DNA of 13,354 bases from DASUFF01 sp036274695 (GTDB lineage Bacteria; UBA10199; JACPAL01; GCA-016699445): NCBI GenBank assembly GCA_036274695.1, contig DASUFF010000010.1, positions 1 through 13,354 on the forward strand, read 5' to 3'. Within the stretch, counting starts at the first letter, position 1; the number at the start of each line of letters is the position of its first letter. Below, piece by piece: positions 1 to 6,060 of this stretch. Position numbers and translations under genes: made by a program. The notes below the pieces were generated by a model. That model worked only from the letters and a program-made list of their open reading frames with translations, did not search any database and was not told where the DNA came from.

Positions 1-1
1 C

Positions 2-553
2 TGGGAAGGCTTGTTGGATTATTGTTTCGGAGAAGCCGGCGCTCGATTGTGTTTGGCTTCCGGAGAGGTTCCCGAAAAGGATTATAACGAACTGCACCGC
101 CTGAATTACCATCCGGTGGGCCTGTCCTTCGAAGAGGAATATCTGGAGGACGCGTACGTCCATCCCTTCCTCTACGCCACGCACGACGCCTTCTTCCACG
201 CCTTGAATTGGTCGCTCCAAGTCGAACCATGGCGACGCGCTGCGGGCGCGATTTTCTATAAAGTGTTGAGGGAGACGGCTCCGGATCTATTTTACGGGCC
301 TTACGCGGACTGTCTCGAATGGGCCTTGGACCCGGAAGTGAGCAAGCACGACACGGTGATGGCGGCGATCACGTCGACCTTGGGCGTCTTCCAACACACC
401 TGGTCCCGGCTGGGCGAAGACAAGACGCCCGATTTTTTCCGAAGCTATGCGGAGTTTTTGCCGGAAATCGAATCGCGATGCGGGGAGGCGGGGCGCCCGG
501 AGGAGTTCGAGGCCTTCAAAACGTCCATGATCTCCCTGGCTGCTGGCGAGTGA
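2..553 (+). CDS. 3' end of an unrecognised protein gene (5' truncated by window)
   Basis: The reading frame is open from the window edge (W-E-G before the first possible TTG start at 11) to a TGA at 551-553, so the gene very probably begins upstream and about 183 codons are visible. The protein is acidic and rich in aromatic residues (HPFLYATHDAFFHALNW, FQHTWSRL), looks mainly helical and soluble, and has no membrane segment or signal peptide in the visible part. Histidines and acidic residues are plentiful, but I see no motif that identifies a catalytic family. Codon use is GC-rich at third positions, like most of the window and unlike the small gene that follows. I do not recognise the family. 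It is followed by 154 nt with no gene and no convincing terminator. Confidence 0.7.
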   Translation, partial: WEGLLDYCFGEAGARLCLASGEVPEKDYNELHRLNYHPVGLSFEEEYLEDAYVHPFLYATHDAFFHALNWSLQVEPWRRAAGAIFYKVLRETAPDLFYGPYADCLEWALDPEVSKHDTVMAAITSTLGVFQHTWSRLGEDKTPDFFRSYAEFLPEIESRCGEAGRPEEFEAFKTSMISLAAGE

Positions 554-707
554 CTCCGAATTTCAAACTCATTCATCTAAAAACTTGGACGATCATCGCC
601 ATTGTCCCGTTTGAAGAGCTTGGCACTTGGTTTGCAATCGCTTTTTATCGATTGAGGGGATGAGAGCAATTGACGCTTGGATGAGGAACCCGTAGGGAGA
701 GGTCGGC

Positions 708-989
708 ATGGTGGAAAAACCTAAAAAGAAAAAGATGCTTCGAGGCCAAGAGGCCGGCGTCTTTCTAGAGGACCTCGACTCAAAGCTCGATATGATCCTT
801 GAAGTCGTGAAGGGGGGCGATGATCGTGCGGAACGCAGGTTCGTCGCATTGGAAAGCAAAGTAGATGAAATAAAAGAAGATCTAACCGAGAACATCCGAG
901 GCATTCGGAAGATTCTTGAATCGCATGACAAGTCGCTAAAGCAACACGAGGAACGGATTGTTACGCTCGAAAAGATAACTCGTCACTGA
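708..989 (+). CDS. small charged coiled-coil protein, function unknown
   Basis: A 93-aa protein with ATG at 708, preceded by a good purine-rich ribosome-binding site (GGGAGAGG at 695-702). A Lys-rich N-terminus (KPKKKK) is followed from about residue 20 to the end by heptad-like spacing of Leu, Ile and Val among charged residues (LDSKLDMILEVV, KVDEIKEDL, IRGIRKIL, RIVTLEKI), which predicts one long coiled coil. There is no signal peptide or membrane helix. By eye the gene is richer in A+T, and uses more AAA, ATA and CTA-type codons, than its neighbours, which may indicate foreign origin. The stop codon at 987-989 runs into the end of the minus-strand gene, so the two 3' ends overlap by 7 nt. 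It could be a structural, phage-derived or scaffold protein. I cannot assign a family. Confidence 0.6.
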   Translation: MVEKPKKKKMLRGQEAGVFLEDLDSKLDMILEVVKGGDDRAERRFVALESKVDEIKEDLTENIRGIRKILESHDKSLKQHEERIVTLEKITRH

Positions 990-1423
990 GCTGCTTGAAT
1001 CAATTCGGCCAGACGCGGGTCTTGCCCGAAGATCGCATGAACGAAGGCGTAAGAATCGGCCGCGATCGGATTGCCGAGCACGTTTCTTCCCGGAATAAAG
1101 TGATCCGCGAGTCCCGCATTGGCATGTGGGCGATGATCGGGATCGATGCTGGCGAATTCCGGCCCGTTGGGCCCGATGCGGTAGACGATCGAAACGGCGA
1201 CGCGCTTGGCCGGGGTGGCTTCCTTGGTCCAATCTCCGATCACGAGATCGACGTTGGCCCCGTGCTTCTTTACTTCTCCCAAGGTCCATTGAACGTAATA
1301 GACGGCCCGCGCGACTGCATCGACGGAGAGATAGCCCCAGACGGTCCGGCTCATCTGGCCGCAACATTCGCAGGGGCCGGTGTCGTTCTCTTTGCCGAGT
1401 TCGATGGAGAAGTTTTGAGGAAT
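983..1423 (-). CDS. CxCC-motif protein of unknown function, linked downstream of dnaK
   Basis: The frame codes for about 146 aa from a proposed ATT start at 1423-1421, or 154 aa from a TTG at 1447-1445 that lies inside dnaK. I prefer ATT: an AAGGAG Shine-Dalgarno sequence formed by the last dnaK codons (1436-1431) lies 7 nt upstream, whereas the TTG has no properly spaced site. Near the N-terminus is a GPCECCGQ motif (cysteines 18, 20 and 21 from ATT), then a soluble alpha/beta-looking segment with GYLSVDAVARAVYYVQWT, VDLVIGDW and VAVSIVYRIG, which looks like alternating strands. There are no membrane helices. Only 4 nt separate the dnaK stop from the ATT, so it is probably cotranscribed and translationally coupled with dnaK. 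The cysteines could bind metal, which is inference. I do not recognise the family. Confidence 0.65.
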   Translation of the reverse strand: MPQNFSIELGKENDTGPCECCGQMSRTVWGYLSVDAVARAVYYVQWTLGEVKKHGANVDLVIGDWTKEATPAKRVAVSIVYRIGPNGPEFASIDPDHRPHANAGLADHFIPGRNVLGNPIAADSYAFVHAIFGQDPRLAELIQAAQ

Positions 1424-1427
1424 GCCC

Positions 1428-3332
1428 TTACTCCTTCGCTTCCTCAAACTCCGCGTCCACCACGTCCTCTTCCTTCTTCTTCTCCGAGCCGGCTTCCTTA
1501 TCCGCGCCGTCGCCCTTCGCGTCTTTTTGGGCGGTCTTGTACATCTCCTCCCCGACCTTTTGGGCCGCCTTGGCGAGTTTTTCGGAAGTCTTCTTGATGG
1601 CGTCGTTGTCGTTTTCCTTCAGCGCCTTCTTCGCCGCCTCGATCGCTTCCTCGATCTCGTTGACGATCTTCACCGGCAGCTTCTCGCGGTTCTCGGCGAT
1701 GACTTTTTCCGTCGAAAAGACCAGGGCGTCGGCCTGATTGCGCGTTTCGACCTCTTCGCGCCGTTTCTTGTCCTCGCCCTCGTGCGCCTGGGCGTCCTTC
1801 ACCAGCTTCTCGATCTCTTCCTTGGAAAGACCGCTCGAGGCCGTGATGGTGATGTGCTGCTTCTTGGAGGTCGCCATGTCCTTGGCCGAGACGTTTAAGA
1901 TGCCGTTGGCGTCGATGTCGAAGCTCACCTCCACCTGAGGGATTCCACGCGGAGCCGGGGGAATCCCATCCAAGACGAAGCGCCCCAGCGTCCGGTTGTC
2001 CTTCGCCATCTCTCGCTCGCCCTGCAGGACGTGGATCTCCACCGAGGTCTGGCTGTCCGAAGCGGTGGAGAAGACCTGGCTCTTTTTGGTCGGGATCGTC
2101 GTGTTGCGCTCGATCAGTTTCGTCATGACGCCGCCCAAGGTCTCGATGCCCAGGGTCAAGGGCGTGACGTCGAGCAGCAACATGTCCTTCACGTCGCCGG
2201 AGAGGACGCCGGCCTGGACGGCGGCGCCGAGCGCCACGACCTCGTCCGGGTTCACTCCCTTGTGCGGCTCCTTGCCGAAGAACTTTTTCACTTCCTCTTG
2301 GACGCGCGGGATTCTCGTCGAGCCGCCGACCAAGACGACCTCGTCGATGTCGGAGGCGGAGAGCTTCGCGTCGGCCAAGGCCTTCTTCACGGGTTCCAAG
2401 GAACGCAGGAACAGGTCCTCGCAGATCGCTTCCAGTTTGGCGCGCGTGAGCTTGATCGCCATGTGCTTCGGGCCCGAGGCGTCGGCGGTCAAGAAGGGGA
2501 GGTTGATTTCGGTTTCCAAGACGCTCGAGAGCTCGATCTTCGCCTTCTCCGCCGCTTCGCGGAGGCGTTGCAGGACCATCTTGTCCTTGGAGACGTCGAT
2601 GCCCTGGTCCTTCTTGAATTCGTTGATCAGATACTCCATCAGGCGTTGGTCGATGTTGTCGCCGCCCAGGTGTGTGTCGCCGTTGGTGGCGACGACCTCG
2701 ACGACGTTGTCGCCGACTTCGAGGATGGAAATGTCGAACGTGCCGCCGCCGAAGTCGTAAACGGCGATGGTCTCGTCTTTCTTCTTGTCCAAGCCGTAGG
2801 CGAGAGCGGAAGCCGTCGGCTCGTTGACGATGCGTTTGACGTCCAGGCCCGCGATCTTGCCGGCGTCCTTGGTGGCCTGGCGCTGGCTGTCGTTGAAGTA
2901 GGCCGGGACGGTGATGACGGCTTCCGTGACCTTCTCGCCCAGGTAAGATTCGGCGGCTTTTTTAAGCTTCATCAAAATCTTGGCCGAGATTTCCGGCGGG
3001 CTGTAGGTCTTCCCGGTGTTCGGGATGGAGACGTGGGCGTCGCCGTTGTCGGCGGCCACGACCTTGTACGGCACCATCTTCTCCTCTTCCTTCACCTCGG
3101 CCTCTTTGCGGCCCATGAAGCGCTTGATCGAGTAGACGGTGTTTTCGGGATTGGTGACGGCTTGGCGCTTGGCGATCTGGCCCACCAAGACGTCCCCGTC
3201 CTTGGTGAAGGCGACCACCGAGGGGGTGAGTCGGGAGCCCTCCTCGTTCACGATGACCTTCGGTTCGCTGCCTTCCATGACGGCGACCACCGAGTTGGTC
3301 GTTCCTAAGTCTATGCCGATGATTTTGCCCAT
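1428..3332 (-). CDS. dnaK: chaperone protein DnaK (Hsp70)
   Basis: A 634-aa Hsp70, the full length expected for bacterial DnaK. This ATP-driven cytoplasmic chaperone binds exposed hydrophobic peptides, with DnaJ stimulating its ATPase and GrpE exchanging nucleotide. Visible hallmarks are the N-terminal phosphate loop IGIDLGTTNS (residues 5-14), the second phosphate-binding segment VYDFGGGTFD, the adenosine-binding segment VVLVGGSTRIP, the interdomain linker around residues 382-388 (LLLDV), the beta-sandwich substrate domain (about 389-505) and a charged helical lid ending in DAEFEE. ATG at 3332 has a strong ribosome-binding site (AAAGGGG, 8 nt upstream). It is transcribed away from dnaJ, and hrcA and grpE are absent from the window. 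No CIRCE operator lies in the intergenic region. A gene of unknown function follows with 4 nt spacing. Confidence 0.98.
   Translation of the reverse strand: MGKIIGIDLGTTNSVVAVMEGSEPKVIVNEEGSRLTPSVVAFTKDGDVLVGQIAKRQAVTNPENTVYSIKRFMGRKEAEVKEEEKMVPYKVVAADNGDAHVSIPNTGKTYSPPEISAKILMKLKKAAESYLGEKVTEAVITVPAYFNDSQRQATKDAGKIAGLDVKRIVNEPTASALAYGLDKKKDETIAVYDFGGGTFDISILEVGDNVVEVVATNGDTHLGGDNIDQRLMEYLINEFKKDQGIDVSKDKMVLQRLREAAEKAKIELSSVLETEINLPFLTADASGPKHMAIKLTRAKLEAICEDLFLRSLEPVKKALADAKLSASDIDEVVLVGGSTRIPRVQEEVKKFFGKEPHKGVNPDEVVALGAAVQAGVLSGDVKDMLLLDVTPLTLGIETLGGVMTKLIERNTTIPTKKSQVFSTASDSQTSVEIHVLQGEREMAKDNRTLGRFVLDGIPPAPRGIPQVEVSFDIDANGILNVSAKDMATSKKQHITITASSGLSKEEIEKLVKDAQAHEGEDKKRREEVETRNQADALVFSTEKVIAENREKLPVKIVNEIEEAIEAAKKALKENDNDAIKKTSEKLAKAAQKVGEEMYKTAQKDAKGDGADKEAGSEKKKEEDVVDAEFEEAKE
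1431..1436 (-). promoter_or_regulatory. Shine-Dalgarno site inside the dnaK 3' end
   Basis: AAGGAG, read on the minus strand, overlaps the Lys-Glu codons that end dnaK, directly before its TAA. It stands 7 nt before an ATT codon and is the main argument for an ATT start of the downstream gene. This is ideal spacing for ribosome binding; use of ATT is inference. Confidence 0.5.
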
Positions 3333-3361
3333 GATTTTGTCCCCTTTCGGACCTGCTGTGA

Positions 3362-3374
3362 GCTTAAGTTAAGC
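3362..3374. repeat. 13-bp perfect palindrome over the dnaK -10 box (possible operator)
   Basis: GCTTAA, a central G, and TTAAGC form a perfect inverted repeat with 6-bp arms. It covers the whole proposed dnaK -10 hexamer, a classical place for a repressor site. Its left part also contains one of nine CTTAAG words in the window, so it may instead reflect the local abundance of that word. Operator function is inference. Confidence 0.35.
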
Positions 3375-3393
3375 ATCGGAGGCGGGGTGTCAA
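3366..3393 (-). promoter_or_regulatory. predicted dnaK promoter
   Basis: Read on the minus strand, a perfect TTGACA -35 (3393-3388) is followed after 16 nt by TAACTT (3371-3366) as the likely -10. Transcription would start near 3359, leaving a leader of about 27 nt with a good ribosome-binding site before dnaK. The -35 is strong; the -10 matches consensus only moderately. No sigma-32-type or CIRCE signature was found. Confidence 0.5.
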
Positions 3394-3411
3394 GGTAAGA
3401 GGGCGGAAAAA

Positions 3412-3439
3412 TTGACAAATTGGGTTGGATGGTTAAATT
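3412..3439 (+). promoter_or_regulatory. predicted dnaJ promoter
   Basis: A perfect TTGACA -35 (3412-3417) is followed after 16 nt by TAAATT (3434-3439). The expected transcription start, about 7 nt beyond the -10, falls on the GTG start codon of dnaJ at 3446, so the message may have no leader. It stands back to back with the dnaK promoter, the two -35 boxes being 18 bp apart. Confidence 0.5.
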
Positions 3440-3445
3440 TGTGCC

Positions 3446-4555
3446 GTGGGCTCTAAAAGGGACTATTACGAGATCCTCGGGGTGGCGAAGTCCGCCTCGC
3501 CCGAGGAAATCAAAAAGGCGTATCGTCAACTCGCCTTGAAGCTCCATCCCGACCGCAATCCTGAAGATAAGCACGCCGAGGAGCTTTTTAAGGAAGCCGC
3601 CGAGGCGTATGAAATTTTATCCGATCCGGAAACGCGCGCGCGCTACGACCGCTTCGGCCACGCGGGGCTCGGTCAGGCCGGCGGACGGCCCTTCCACGAC
3701 GTCGAGGACATCTTCGCCTCCTTCGGCGACATTTTTGAGGACTTCTTCGGCTTCAGCGGGGGGCGCCGCGGGGCCGCGAAGATGCGCCGGGGCCGGGACA
3801 TCTCCAGCGAGGTGGAGCTTTCCTTCGAAGAGGCCTGTTTCGGCGTCGAAAAGAAGATCGACGTCACCCGCCGCGAGCTCTGCGAGGACTGCGGGGGGCA
3901 GGGCGCCGCTCCCGGGACGGAGCGCAAGACCTGCGCGACGTGTCAGGGCTACGGGAAGGTCAACCGCACTCAGGGTTTCTTCACGGTCACCACCGCATGT
4001 CCGCAGTGCCAGGGCGTCGGAACGATCCTCACCGATCCCTGCCGCCAGTGCCGCGGCGACGGGCGCACGGCCAAGCACAAGAAAATCACGGTGAAAGTGC
4101 CTCCCGGAGTCGACGACGGCATCCGCCTGGTCCTGCAGGGGGAGGGCGACGCCGGCGAGGCCGGGGGAGGGCACGGGGACCTGTACGTCTTCCTGCACGT
4201 CGGGCGCCACGAGAAGTTCGAGCGCGACGGCAACACCATCTACTCCGAGGAGAACATCCCGATGACGTCGGCGGTTTTGGGCGGCGAGCTCGAAGTGGAC
4301 ACGTTGGACGGGAAGCGGACCATCCGGGTTCCGAAGGGCACGGAGACGGGCGATACCGTCATCATCGAAGGTCTGGGCGTGCCGGAGTTGAAGAGCCAGA
4401 ACAAGTCGCGAAGGGGCGATCACGTGGTGCGCCTGCTGGTTAAGACGCCCAAGCACCTCACTCTCAAACAAGAGGAGCTTCTCCGCGAATTCGCGGAGCT
4501 GGCGGGGGAAAAGCCGGGGGCTCAGAAAAAAAAGAAGAAAGGGTTTTTCTCCTGA
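3446..4555 (+). CDS. dnaJ: co-chaperone protein DnaJ (Hsp40, class I)
   Basis: A 369-aa class I J-protein that delivers unfolded substrates to DnaK and triggers its ATPase. The J domain (about residues 5-70) carries the essential HPD at 34-36. A short Gly/Phe-rich segment follows (about 71-105), then four complete CxxCxGxG zinc-binding repeats beginning at Cys146, Cys163, Cys185 and Cys199, then the C-terminal substrate-binding domains (from about 215). The tail is very basic (KKKKKGFFS). GTG at 3446 is chosen because MGSKRDYYE matches the usual DnaJ N-terminus; no longer start in frame fits. No Shine-Dalgarno sequence precedes it, while a promoter-like pair does, suggesting a leaderless mRNA. 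The hydrolase gene begins 2 nt after its stop. Confidence 0.97.
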   Translation: MGSKRDYYEILGVAKSASPEEIKKAYRQLALKLHPDRNPEDKHAEELFKEAAEAYEILSDPETRARYDRFGHAGLGQAGGRPFHDVEDIFASFGDIFEDFFGFSGGRRGAAKMRRGRDISSEVELSFEEACFGVEKKIDVTRRELCEDCGGQGAAPGTERKTCATCQGYGKVNRTQGFFTVTTACPQCQGVGTILTDPCRQCRGDGRTAKHKKITVKVPPGVDDGIRLVLQGEGDAGEAGGGHGDLYVFLHVGRHEKFERDGNTIYSEENIPMTSAVLGGELEVDTLDGKRTIRVPKGTETGDTVIIEGLGVPELKSQNKSRRGDHVVRLLVKTPKHLTLKQEELLREFAELAGEKPGAQKKKKKGFFS

Positions 4556-4557
4556 CC

Positions 4558-5445
4558 ATGAACGCGGACATCAATTCGGATATTCGGCACGAGACGGGCA
4601 AGTTCAAGGGCGCGGGCGAGCTCGATCTTTTCATCCAGTCGTGGACGCCCAAGAAGCCCCTGAAGAACGGCAAGGCCGTGGCCCCCCTGAAGCCGGCGGT
4701 GATCGCGTTGGTCCATGGGATGGCGGAACACTCGGGCCGCTACGGCTTCCCGGTCAAATACTTCACCAGCCGCGGTTACACCGTCTACGCCATGGACCTG
4801 CGCGGCCACGGCGAATCCGGCGGCCGCCGCTCCTACGCCGATTCCTTCGAAGACCTGATGGAGGACATCGATCGTTACCTGGAAAAGATCCGGAAAGCCG
4901 AGAAGGGGAAGAAGGTCTTCTTGGTCGGCCACAGCTTCGGCGGCCAGCTCGTCTTGAACTACGGCGCGCGGCATCCCGAGGGGCTTGCCGGCATCGTCGT
5001 CTCGTCGCCGAACGTGAGCCTGAAGGTGCGCATCCCCATCGTCAAGCGCCTGGCGGCGCCCATTCTGTCGCGGCTGGTGCCGCGGCTGGCGCTGGGCAAC
5101 GAATTGGACCCCAGCATGGTTTCGAAGGACCCGGACGTCGTCGAGGCCTATCGCCGCGACAAGAAGATTCAAAAAAAGATCACCACGCGCCTAGCCGACA
5201 TCGTGCTCGAGAATCATCTGCACATCCTCGAACTGGCGAAGACCTTCCGCGTTCCGAGCCTTCTCATGCACGCCGGCGACGACGTCATCTGCTCGCCGGA
5301 CGGCACCAAGCGCTTTTTCGAAAACATTCCGATCAAGGACAAGAAGTTCAAGGTGTACGACGGTTTCTACCACGAGCTCTTCAACGAGGTCGGCCGCAAT
5401 CAGGTCTTCCGGGACATGGAACTATGGATCTTAAAAAGACTGTAA
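4558..5445 (+). CDS. alpha/beta hydrolase, monoacylglycerol lipase / lysophospholipase-like
   Basis: A 295-aa alpha/beta hydrolase of the serine aminopeptidase S33 / Hydrolase_4 type, close in pattern to monoacylglycerol lipases and PldB-like lysophospholipases. The oxyanion region is LVHGMAEHSGRY (51-62), followed by MDLRGHGESGG (79-89). The nucleophile elbow is GHSFGG with Ser126; the acid is probably Asp242 (or 241) in HAGDDVICSP, and the base His272 in YHELFNE. A cap region occupies about residues 152-225. There is no signal peptide, so the enzyme should be cytoplasmic or loosely membrane-associated and act on an ester of a lipid or lysolipid; the substrate cannot be read from sequence. 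It starts 2 nt after dnaJ with no clear ribosome-binding site, suggesting translational coupling. Its 3' end overlaps the next gene by 22 nt. Confidence 0.9.
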   Translation: MNADINSDIRHETGKFKGAGELDLFIQSWTPKKPLKNGKAVAPLKPAVIALVHGMAEHSGRYGFPVKYFTSRGYTVYAMDLRGHGESGGRRSYADSFEDLMEDIDRYLEKIRKAEKGKKVFLVGHSFGGQLVLNYGARHPEGLAGIVVSSPNVSLKVRIPIVKRLAAPILSRLVPRLALGNELDPSMVSKDPDVVEAYRRDKKIQKKITTRLADIVLENHLHILELAKTFRVPSLLMHAGDDVICSPDGTKRFFENIPIKDKKFKVYDGFYHELFNEVGRNQVFRDMELWILKRL

Positions 5446-6005
5446 TCGGCCTGACCCTTCTCTGTCTGTCCGGCGCCTGCTTGACCGGCGCCGCGGAGGC
5501 GAGGCCTTCGTACAAGTCCGTCCTCAAGGACTGGACGCGCACGGACAAGGTGTACGTGATCGAAAACTTCGAGGCGCGGATGATCTGGAACGCGACCTAT
5601 CTCTCGGACGATTTCCGGGCCGCGCGCCGCGAGAAGCTGGCCGACCTCCTCGAATGGAACGACGCGGAGCTGATGAAGAAGGTGGCGGAGGACGGCGAGG
5701 AGTCGCGCGAGTTCGACGTGTTTTTCTTAAGCATCTACGCCGGGTCCTCCAAGTACTACGACATCGGCAAGAACGACGGCCAATGGCGCGTCGTTTTGGA
5801 ACCGCCCTCAGGGCCGGCCGTCGAAGCGGCGGAGCTCGAGCGCATCCCCGTGACGCAAGTCGAGCGCGAGACCTATCCTTACGTCGACAAGTGGTCCCAG
5901 GCCTACTACGTCCGTTTCCCCAAGTCCTTGCATGCGGGGGATCCCTTCAAGATCCGCATGTCGGGAATCCCCGCCCATTCCGAGCTCGTCTGGAACGCCC
6001 GCTAA
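5424..6005 (+). CDS. exported protein of unknown function
   Basis: A 193-aa protein starting at ATG 5424, inside the last codons of the hydrolase gene. The N-terminus MDLKKTVIGLTLLCLSGACLTGAAEA is a typical signal peptide, with likely signal peptidase I cleavage after AEA near residue 26; the SGAC stretch is a poor lipobox. The mature part is polar, with one helical segment (DDFRAARREKLADLLEWND) and a probable beta-rich C-terminal half (QWRVVLEPP, YYVRFP, FKIRMSG). It has the look of a small periplasmic or outer-membrane-associated beta-sandwich protein, but no family is recognised. Coupled translation with the hydrolase suggests a shared role at the envelope. The longer frame running upstream through the hydrolase gene is only an overlap artefact and lacks the signal peptide start. 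Confidence 0.75.
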   Translation: MDLKKTVIGLTLLCLSGACLTGAAEARPSYKSVLKDWTRTDKVYVIENFEARMIWNATYLSDDFRAARREKLADLLEWNDAELMKKVAEDGEESREFDVFFLSIYAGSSKYYDIGKNDGQWRVVLEPPSGPAVEAAELERIPVTQVERETYPYVDKWSQAYYVRFPKSLHAGDPFKIRMSGIPAHSELVWNAR

Positions 6006-6019
6006 AGCGTCCTCAGGAC

Positions 6020-6046
6020 CGACGCAACATTCCGAGTTTTGCGTCG
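6020..6046 (+). other. hairpin between the exported-protein gene and the nuclease-like gene
   Basis: CGACGCAA (6020-6027) and TTGCGTCG (6039-6046) form a perfect 8-bp stem with an 11-nt loop. No T-run follows, so it is not a standard intrinsic terminator. It ends 14 nt before the next start codon and could shape mRNA processing or translation, or be chance. Confidence 0.3.
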
Positions 6047-6060
6047 ATAGCGAGGGCGTC

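Noticed and set aside
635..654. Hairpin CAATCG / CGATTG with an 8-nt T-rich loop after the first gene
   Set aside because: The stem is only 6 bp, AT-rich, and is not followed by a T-run, so it cannot be called a terminator.
670..698. TTGACG with TAGGGA 17 nt later, a possible promoter of the coiled-coil gene
   Set aside because: The -10 matches only two of six positions, and its predicted start would remove the good ribosome-binding site from the mRNA.
2031..3308. Long plus-strand frame of 425 codons opposite dnaK
   Set aside because: It is a frame mirrored from the GC-rich codon pattern of dnaK, a common artefact; its product is low-complexity (VDVVAAQ, DGDDGF runs) with no domain, and it lacks a ribosome-binding site.
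3617..4471. Minus-strand frame of 284 codons opposite dnaJ
   Set aside because: It lies fully within a certain gene (dnaJ) and its composition follows from dnaJ codons.
4641..6005. 454-codon plus-strand frame running through the hydrolase gene
   Set aside because: Only its last 193 codons, from ATG 5424 with a signal peptide, are real; the earlier part is an Arg/Gly/Pro-rich out-of-frame reading of the hydrolase gene.
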